A model generated the notes under the pieces. It was not told where the DNA came from and searched no databases. It was given only the letters and a program-made list of their open reading frames with translations. A DNA stretch of 11,283 nucleotides from W11650 sp963550755. Its GTDB lineage: Bacteria > Bacillota > Clostridia > Lachnospirales > Vallitaleaceae. Positions 7,424 to 11,283 of this stretch are shown here, one piece after another. Location of the stretch: NCBI GenBank assembly GCA_963550755.1, contig CAUVDV010000071.1, positions 1-11,283 on the forward strand, in the 5' to 3' direction. Each line of letters begins with the position of its first letter. The stretch's first letter is position 1. The position numbers and the translations under genes are program-made.

Positions 7424-7494
7424 AAAAAGCGTAAACTGACGGCTGGCAGAACCTGCGGCGTTTATAGAAAGCGGTTTAAAGCTCAGTTTAGCGC
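7424..7494 (-). terminator. Terminator of the DUF1836-hemolysin III operon, overlapping the stop codon
   Basis: On the minus strand the arm at 7494-7483 (ending CTAAACTGA) pairs with TCAGTTTACGC (7439-7429), followed directly by TTTTT (7428-7424). The stem has 8 continuous base pairs plus 3 beyond a one-base bulge. The intervening 43 nt contain a small GCAG/CTGC hairpin. The arm includes the hemolysin III stop codon (7490-7488). Confidence 0.5.
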
Positions 7495-8114
7495 AAAATA
7501 AAAATAGCAATAAAGTGAAAGATTGCCGCGACTAAAACAAAGATGTGCCAGACAAAATGTGAATATTGATGTTTGGTATCCTTGTAAAAATAAGTACCGG
7601 CGCTGTAGACCACACCGCCTAAGACTAACCAGAGGATAAACGCCAGCGAGGTATTTTGATACAGCGGCGCAATAATCAGAACAGACAGCCAGCCCATCAA
7701 AAGGTATAAAATCACGGAAAAAATTTTGTATTTATTGTATTTGCCGTAGGAAACTATCTTAAATACCATACCGGCTGCGGCAACCGCCCAGATCAGCGCT
7801 AAAAACAGCCAGCGCAAAGAGCCTTTCAGGCCCAAAATAATGATTGGCGTATAGGTGCCGGCAATGAACAAATAAATGGAAATATGGTCAAACGCCCGAA
7901 AAAACTTTTTAAGCGGCGGCAGCGTTACCCTGTGATAAACTGTACTCATCGAAAAGAGAAAAATAAAGCAGGCGCCGTAAATACTGTAGCCGGCAATGGC
8001 GACGGCGGTATTGCCTTTAAAAATCAACAGCAGGCAAAGAAATAAAATGCCGATCATAGCGCCGATCAGGTGGGAGATGGTGTTTAATTTTTCCAAGGTA
8101 GATAAGTTTTTCAT
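7488..8114 (-). CDS. trhA: Hemolysin III / PAQR-family membrane protein
   Basis: 208-residue integral membrane protein with seven likely membrane segments. It carries the family's metal-site pattern: SHLIG (14-18), STVYH (57-61), DH (76-77) and HFVWH (186-190). In the PAQR superfamily such histidine and aspartate residues bind zinc. Bacterial members, originally named hemolysin III, are now linked to membrane-fluidity homeostasis (TrhA in E. coli); true haemolytic activity is not implied. The start at 8114 is chosen because its ATG overlaps the upstream stop as ATGA, and AAAGGAA lies 8 nt upstream. A TTG ten codons earlier lies inside the upstream gene and lacks a better ribosome site. It is the second gene of a minus-strand operon, translationally coupled to a DUF1836 putative regulator, and is probably governed by the palindromic operator at 8560-8602. 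Confidence 0.93.
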   Translation of the reverse strand: MKNLSTLEKLNTISHLIGAMIGILFLCLLLIFKGNTAVAIAGYSIYGACFIFLFSMSTVYHRVTLPPLKKFFRAFDHISIYLFIAGTYTPIIILGLKGSLRWLFLALIWAVAAAGMVFKIVSYGKYNKYKIFSVILYLLMGWLSVLIIAPLYQNTSLAFILWLVLGGVVYSAGTYFYKDTKHQYSHFVWHIFVLVAAIFHFIAIFILR

Positions 8115-8536
8115 TTGCTGTTTCCTTTCGCGGTCAGGAGGCAAAGTGCCTTTTGTTTACTGATGACGGTAATTAAAAGAAGCTCGGTAACATCGCCGGG
8201 GGAATCCGGAACAAGCGAGTCGCTGTTCCATAACCGTTCAAACGTGGCGCAAAATTGGTCATAATCGTTTTCTGTCGGGTAGTTTTTAAAATATTGACCA
8301 ATTTCCTCAATCGAATAAGCGGTTTTTAACAGGCTCAAAGCAATCAGCCGAGCAATATGGATCCTTTGGTATTTCTTTTTAACCGGCAGGGGCATGACCT
8401 TTTGCTTAACATAATTATTAATCATGGAATTGGTAGCTTCAACCGGGAAAAAGGCAAGCTGCTGATTGACGATGGTTAAAAGCTGATCGCTGTATATTTC
8501 AAAATCCGGCATTTCCTGCCAGCGCGGTAGTTTCAT
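8111..8536 (-). CDS. DUF1836 protein, putative HTH regulator
   Basis: 141 residues. The opening LPRWQEMPDFEIYSDQL (3-19) and the central segment TNSMINNYVKQKVMPLPVKKKY (35-56) are typical of DUF1836 proteins of Firmicutes, whose middle region resembles a MerR-like helix-turn-helix. The function of the family is not established; DNA binding is the usual inference. The start at 8536 is preferred because AAGGAG lies 6 nt upstream on the minus strand. An ATG twelve codons earlier (8572) falls at the predicted transcription start and within the palindrome. The gene is first in an operon with the hemolysin III gene (4-nt ATGA overlap). Its promoter sits inside a large palindrome, which fits autoregulation by this protein, though that is inferred from position only. 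At 141 residues it is on the short side for the family as I recall it. Confidence 0.85.
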   Translation of the reverse strand: MKLPRWQEMPDFEIYSDQLLTIVNQQLAFFPVEATNSMINNYVKQKVMPLPVKKKYQRIHIARLIALSLLKTAYSIEEIGQYFKNYPTENDYDQFCATFERLWNSDSLVPDSPGDVTELLLITVISKQKALCLLTAKGNSK

Positions 8537-8559
8537 AGCTTCTCCTTTCAAGTGGTTTT

Positions 8560-8602
8560 CATCTCGTATCATCTGGTATTATATACCAGATGATACGAGA
8601 TG
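8560..8602. promoter_or_regulatory. 43-bp palindromic operator made of four 10-mers
   Basis: Perfect 20-bp arms (8560-8579 and 8583-8602) flank a 3-bp centre TAT. Each arm is itself two near-identical 10-mers: CATCTCGTAT followed by CATCTGGTAT on the left, and ATACCAGATG followed by ATACGAGATG on the right. It covers the -10 element and the whole spacer of the minus-strand promoter. This is the layout of a repressor operator with two dimer sites. A hairpin role in RNA is less likely because the transcript would start inside it. Confidence 0.8.
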
Positions 8603-8606
8603 TCAA
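8578..8606 (-). promoter_or_regulatory. Consensus sigma-A promoter of the DUF1836-hemolysin III operon
   Basis: On the minus strand: TTGACA (8606-8601), a 17-bp spacer, and TATAAT (8583-8578). Both hexamers match consensus perfectly. The predicted start near 8571 gives a leader of about 35 nt to the ATG at 8536. Such a strong promoter overlapped by an operator implies tight repression. Confidence 0.85.
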
Positions 8607-8900
8607 ATTATATTATATTGATTTTAATTATGATTTTCTTATGTGCACTGGAACCGTATTTTTACTGTACGGTTGGCGAGCCTGCGTGTTTTTGCTTGGT
8701 TGGCTGCCGACCGGCGGAAGCGCGCAGTGCTTGACATTTGCGGCTTGTCACCTGTTTGCGGCAAGTTTGGCTTTTCCCATGGCATTCAGCTTGACGGCCG
8801 CTTGCCTGAGCGGAAAGTAAGGACAGCTTTCAATCGGAAAATTAAGTAAAATATAGTGTTAACCGCCTTTTTTAATGACAACGGTTTAAGGAGGTCGGCA
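8603..8900. other. Divergent intergenic region upstream of the MerR gene
   Basis: About 300 nt between divergent genes, richer in GC (8640-8820) than the other spacers here. I see no gene with a ribosome site. It contains the inverted repeat AACCGTA (8652-8658) with TACGGTT (8668-8674), a TTTGCGGC direct repeat (8738-8745 and 8756-8763), and a second AACCG/CGGTT pair (8861-8865 and 8882-8886) just before the MerR ribosome site. A weak candidate promoter for the MerR gene is TTTCAA (8828-8833), 18 bp, TATAGT (8852-8857). Confidence 0.4.
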
Positions 8901-9743
8901 ATGGACAAAAAATATTTAAGTATCGGCGATATGGCCCGTTTAAACAAGACAACGATCCCAACGCTCCGTTTTTATGATGAATTGGGCCTGCTAAAGCCCT
9001 ATTATACCGATCCGGACAGCCGCTACCGCTATTATGACATCAAGCAGAACGCACGCCTGGATATGATTCAGTATATGAAGGAACTGGGGATGGAGCTGCG
9101 GGAAATCAAGGAAGTGCTTGATTCGGAAGATTTGAATCAAATTGAAGCCATGCTGATTCGGAAAAAGCAGCAGACACTTCAGGAAATTGAGGAACTTAAA
9201 ATAAAACGGGATGCGATTGAAAGAACCATCAGCAGTATTGAGCGGTACAAAAAATCCCCGGCGCCCGGGACGATAACGCTGGAATATATCCGAGAACGCC
9301 AAATCTACGCTATGGATACGCCGATTAACTTTTATGAAGAAAGCATTGATACGTATGAATTGGTGCTGAAGCAGTTAAAAGAACAGCTCCTGGCGCATCA
9401 TATCCCGCCGGTATATTACTGCAATGCCGGTACTTTTTTAAATAAGGAAAACTTTTGCAGCTTAAACTTCGTTTCGCATAAAATTTTTGTGTTTGTCGAT
9501 GAGCATTTTCCGTTGAAAGCGGAGGTGGAAAAAGTGGAAAGCGGTATGTACGCTTGTATTTACGCCGGTGATTTTGAGTCGGAAAAAGTGCAGGCGCGCC
9601 GGCTGCTGGAGTATTGCCGGCAGCAGGACTATGAAATCGGCGGCGATTATATCTGCGAAGTGCTGACCGAATTTAATGTTTTTGACTGTACCAAGCGTTC
9701 GATGTTTTTGCGGCTGCAGGTGCCGGTAAATTTTAAAAAATAG
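8901..9743 (+). CDS. MerR-family regulator with BmrR/GyrI-like effector domain
   Basis: 280-residue transcription factor. Residues about 5-73 form the MerR winged helix (YLSIGDMARL at 5-14, TLRFYDELGLLKP at 21-33, SRYRYY at 40-45), about 75-117 a charged dimerisation coiled coil, and about 125-275 a GyrI/BmrR-like ligand-binding domain. BmrR relatives activate promoters with over-long spacers when they bind hydrophobic or cationic ligands. The ATG at 8901 is chosen because AAGGAGG (8888-8894) lies 6 nt upstream; a GTG at 8856 would extend it through that ribosome site. Its stop codon ends just before a promoter with a 19-bp spacer and a central dyad that serves the next gene, so that gene is its obvious target. 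The inducer is unknown; the neighbouring enzyme hints at an amino acid or amine-related compound. Confidence 0.93.
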   Translation: MDKKYLSIGDMARLNKTTIPTLRFYDELGLLKPYYTDPDSRYRYYDIKQNARLDMIQYMKELGMELREIKEVLDSEDLNQIEAMLIRKKQQTLQEIEELKIKRDAIERTISSIERYKKSPAPGTITLEYIRERQIYAMDTPINFYEESIDTYELVLKQLKEQLLAHHIPPVYYCNAGTFLNKENFCSLNFVSHKIFVFVDEHFPLKAEVEKVESGMYACIYAGDFESEKVQARRLLEYCRQQDYEIGGDYICEVLTEFNVFDCTKRSMFLRLQVPVNFKK

Positions 9744-9744
9744 C

Positions 9745-9775
9745 TTGACTCTCACCTTACTTGAGAGCTTATACT
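9745..9775 (+). promoter_or_regulatory. MerR-type promoter with 19-bp spacer and dyad operator
   Basis: TTGACT (9745-9750), a 19-bp spacer, and TATACT (9770-9775). The inverted repeat CTCTCA (9749-9754) with TGAGAG (9762-9767) lies between the hexamers. Over-long spacers with a dyad are the hallmark of promoters that MerR proteins untwist to activate. It sits 1 bp after the MerR stop codon and upstream of the 9819 gene. Confidence 0.88.
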
Positions 9776-9818
9776 GAATTTGTCAGAAAAATAACAAGTT
9801 TCTCACAGGAGGTATGGA

Positions 9819-10850
9819 ATGGAAAAGATTAAAGTAGTACAATACGGCTGTGGTAAGATGAGTAAATATATTTTGCGCTATTTATATGAAAAGGGCTGCC
9901 AAGTGGTCGGTGCGATTGACAATAATCCGGCGATTGTCGGCATGGATATCGGTGATTACGCCGGACTTGGTTTTAAGACCGGCGTACTAATCAGCAGCAA
10001 CGCCGATGAAGTACTGGATAATACCGATCCGGATATTGCCGTTGTTACTTTGTTCAGTTTGGTCAGCGATTGTTTTGATCATTTTATGAAATGCTTATCC
10101 CGCGGGATCAGCGTGATCACGACCTGTGAGGAATCCACCTATTCCTGGACAACCGATCCAGCCAGAACCAATCTTTTGGACGTGACCGCCAAGGAAAACG
10201 GCTGCACCTTTGTCGGCAGCGGCATGGAGGATATTTTCTGGGTCAATATGGTGGGCTTGGTTGCCGGTGGCTGCCATAGAATCGACAAAATCGAAGGCGC
10301 TGTCAGCTATAATGTTGAGGATTACGGACTGGCGCTGGCTAAGGCGCATGGCGTTGGCCTGACGCCGGAGGAGTTTGAAAAACAGATCGCGCATCCGGAA
10401 GTATTAGAGCCTTCTTATGTGTGGAACTCCAATGAAGCTTTGGCTTCCCGGATGGGCTGGACGATTAAATCGCAGACGCAGCGGTGCGAGCCTTATTTCC
10501 ACGATGGATCGCTGTTTTCCTCGACTTTGAATGAGGAAATCCCGCAGGGCAACTGTATTGGCATGGCAGCAGTAGTAACCACGGAAACTTTCCAGGGACC
10601 GGTGATTGAAACCAAGTGCATTGGTAAGGTATACGGACCGAACGACGGCGATATGTGCGACTGGAAGATCAGCGGCGAGCCGGATACGGAGTTTCATGTG
10701 GTTAAGCCGGCAACGGTTGAGCATACCTGCGCCACTATTGTCAACCGGATTCCCAGCGTGCTGAGAGCACCGGCCGGTGTGGTCACGATGGATCAGCTGG
10801 AAGTGCTGGAGCATCCGACTTATCCGATGGAATTTTACCTGAATAAATAA
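9819..10850 (+). CDS. ord: 2,4-diaminopentanoate dehydrogenase-like NAD(P)-dependent enzyme
   Basis: 343-residue cytoplasmic enzyme. The N-terminal Rossmann fold shows VVQYGCGKMS (6-15), a G-x-G-x-x-S nucleotide loop, and an acidic residue Asp34 after the second strand. The rest matches the Ord family as I recall it: TTCEESTYSW (101-110), SGMEDIFW (134-141), YNVEDYGLALAKAHG (164-178), PSYVWN (198-203), FSSTLNE (233-239), MAAVVTTET (249-257), CATIVNRIPSV (304-314). In ornithine-fermenting clostridia, Ord oxidatively deaminates (2R,4S)-2,4-diaminopentanoate to 2-amino-4-oxopentanoate. None of the partner genes (oraS, oraE, orr, ortAB) is in this window, so the substrate here could be another amine or amino acid. 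AGGAGG (9807-9812) lies 6 nt before ATG. A MerR-type promoter directly upstream implies induction by the adjacent regulator, and a strong hairpin terminator follows. Confidence 0.85.
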   Translation: MEKIKVVQYGCGKMSKYILRYLYEKGCQVVGAIDNNPAIVGMDIGDYAGLGFKTGVLISSNADEVLDNTDPDIAVVTLFSLVSDCFDHFMKCLSRGISVITTCEESTYSWTTDPARTNLLDVTAKENGCTFVGSGMEDIFWVNMVGLVAGGCHRIDKIEGAVSYNVEDYGLALAKAHGVGLTPEEFEKQIAHPEVLEPSYVWNSNEALASRMGWTIKSQTQRCEPYFHDGSLFSSTLNEEIPQGNCIGMAAVVTTETFQGPVIETKCIGKVYGPNDGDMCDWKISGEPDTEFHVVKPATVEHTCATIVNRIPSVLRAPAGVVTMDQLEVLEHPTYPMEFYLNK

Positions 10851-10878
10851 GCGCTGCCGGAGGTAACGCTTGTAAATG

Positions 10879-10958
10879 AAAAGCTCTTTGCCGTCATAGG
10901 CTTTAAGCGTTTATTAGCTGATTAACGTTTAAGGCCAGCTGCTGGCAGAGAGCTTTTT
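10879..10958 (+). terminator. Long nested-stem intrinsic terminator
   Basis: The outer stem is AAAAGCTCTTTGCC (10879-10892) with GGCAGAGAGCTTTT (10944-10957), 14 bp with one G-U pair, ending in TTTTT (10954-10958). Inside, a second 13-bp stem (10899-10911 with 10924-10936, two G-U pairs) closes a 12-nt loop. It lies 28 nt after the dehydrogenase stop. Two stacked stems are more than a terminator needs, so a stable 3' RNA is possible. Confidence 0.75.
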
Positions 10959-11208
10959 AATTGCGGAAATTCCAATGATGATGGTTTGGTAATTTTTTTT
11001 GTGTGTCAAAAAAACTACTTAGAAAAATAAGGCGTGCTAAACCCTTATCCGCCAAGCTTTTCAGCCCGCCCGCAAAATAAATTTCAAAAATAATCAAAAA
11101 AATTAAAAAAAATCCTTTTCAAATCGAAGATTTTGTATTATAATAATCCTTGCTTGCGGTTGAGATATTTAGGATTGCAAAATCACCGGCAAGTGAAAAA
11201 AATAATAA
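10959..11208. other. Spacer before tRNA-Arg
   Basis: No gene is visible. It contains a minor hairpin (ATAAGG 11027-11032 with CCTTAT 11043-11048) that, on the minus strand, is followed by a T-run and could end antisense transcripts. It also has an A-tract-rich stretch (11075-11113) and the tRNA promoter. Confidence 0.5.
11116..11144 (+). promoter_or_regulatory. Promoter of tRNA-Arg with upstream A-tracts
   Basis: TTTTCA (11116-11121), a 17-bp spacer and a perfect TATAAT (11139-11144). Repeated A/T tracts at 11075-11113 resemble an UP element, as expected for a stable-RNA promoter. The predicted start near 11151 gives a 5' leader of about 58 nt. Confidence 0.6.
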
Positions 11209-11282
11209 GTTCCCGTAGCTCAGCTGGATAGAGCGTTCGCCTCCGGAGCGAAAGGCCGTGCGTTCGAATCGCATCGGGAACG
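11209..11282 (+). tRNA. tRNA-Arg (anticodon CCG)
   Basis: A full cloverleaf of 74 nt can be drawn. Acceptor GTTCCCG (11209-11215) pairs with CGGGAAC (11275-11281). D arm GCTC/GAGC (11218-11221, 11231-11234). Anticodon stem TTCGC/GCGAA with loop CTCCGGA (11241-11247), anticodon CCG at 11243-11245, which reads CGG. T arm GTGCG-TTCGAAT-CGCAT (11257-11273). The discriminator base is G (11282). The next base is T, so the 3' CCA is not encoded and must be added by nucleotidyltransferase. Confidence 0.97.
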
Positions 11283-11283
11283 T

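Larger units (their letters stand above)
7193..7487. other. Intergenic region between convergent genes
   Basis: No convincing gene is seen. After the ATPase stop come three T-runs (7199-7237) without a strong stem. The rest holds three hairpins: 7327-7348, 7374-7401, and the long structure at 7424-7494 that serves the minus-strand operon. Confidence 0.6.

Noticed and set aside
7488..8144. TTG start at 8144 for the hemolysin III protein
   Set aside because: It lies within the upstream gene; the ATG at 8114 forms an ATGA overlap with a suitable ribosome site and begins at the usual family N-terminus.
8111..8572. Longer start for the DUF1836 protein at 8572
   Set aside because: This ATG coincides with the predicted transcription start and lacks a Shine-Dalgarno, while 8536 has AAGGAG at ideal spacing and begins at the conserved family N-terminus.
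8734..8765. TTGACA at 8733 as promoter for the MerR gene
   Set aside because: No acceptable -10 element follows at 16-19 bp.
8590..8849. Two overlapping plus-strand ORFs (76 and 68 residues) in the gap before the MerR gene
   Set aside because: Neither has a ribosome site; one starts inside the palindrome and the other at a GTG without support. They overlap in different frames and resemble nothing I recognise.
8856..9743. GTG start at 8856 for the MerR protein
   Set aside because: The extension would run through AAGGAGG, which serves the ATG at 8901, and adds 15 residues before the usual MerR N-terminus.
111..10814. Antisense ORFs of 60-143 codons inside aspS, glyA, the ATPase, the MerR gene and ord
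   Set aside because: They lie opposite well-supported genes, lack ribosome sites and encode no recognisable domains.
10857..10896. Tiny leader peptide (six codons from 10876) after GGAGG downstream of the dehydrogenase
   Set aside because: The spacing of about 13 nt is poor, the peptide is very short and no downstream gene would benefit.
1..11283. CRISPR array, integrase, transposase or phage genes
   Set aside because: No spaced direct repeats of CRISPR type and no such protein families were seen on either strand; tRNA-Arg could be an attachment site, but the window ends there, so nothing can be tested.

Overview
The window looks like chromosome of an anaerobic Gram-positive bacterium, probably class Clostridia. 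The grounds are strong AGGAGG-type ribosome sites, consensus sigma-A promoters, intrinsic terminators, TTG starts, a DUF1836 protein, a BmrR-like MerR regulator, and an enzyme of the Ord type known from amino-acid-fermenting clostridia. Most genes are moderate in GC. The stretch from about 1890 to 2980 is clearly richer in A+T and looks like a different insertion history. I cannot name the species.

Layout, left to right. aspS (43-1842) is a complete bacterial-type aspartyl-tRNA synthetase. It is followed by a nested inverted repeat of about 100 nt (1892-1991), a good promoter, and an exported protein of unknown function (2122-2748). One base after that stop comes a 54-residue ORF (2750-2914). 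The two ORFs look like the ends of one secreted protein whose middle, including the expected Cys/His core, is missing. A terminator closes this block. A second promoter (2981-3009) and a structured leader of about 230 nt then precede glyA (3247-4482), which is followed after 49 nt by a P2A Ca2+-transporting ATPase starting at TTG (4532-7192).

The region 7193-7487 lies between convergent transcripts and holds only hairpins and terminators. On the minus strand, a DUF1836 putative regulator (8111-8536) and a hemolysin III/PAQR-family membrane protein (7488-8114) overlap by ATGA. They are transcribed from a perfect TTGACA-17-TATAAT promoter embedded in a 43-bp palindrome made of four 10-mers, which is the most striking regulatory structure in the window.

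On the plus strand a BmrR-like MerR regulator (8901-9743) is followed by a textbook MerR-type promoter (TTGACT, 19-bp spacer with a dyad, TATACT) that drives a 2,4-diaminopentanoate dehydrogenase-like gene (9819-10850). This gives a self-contained regulator-target pair. A long nested hairpin terminator follows, then an A-tract-rich promoter and tRNA-Arg(CCG), which ends at the window edge.

No CRISPR array, transposase, integrase or clear phage gene is present. The points most worth following up are the palindromic operator of the DUF1836-hemolysin III operon, the MerR-controlled Ord-like enzyme, and the decayed secreted protein in the A+T-rich island.
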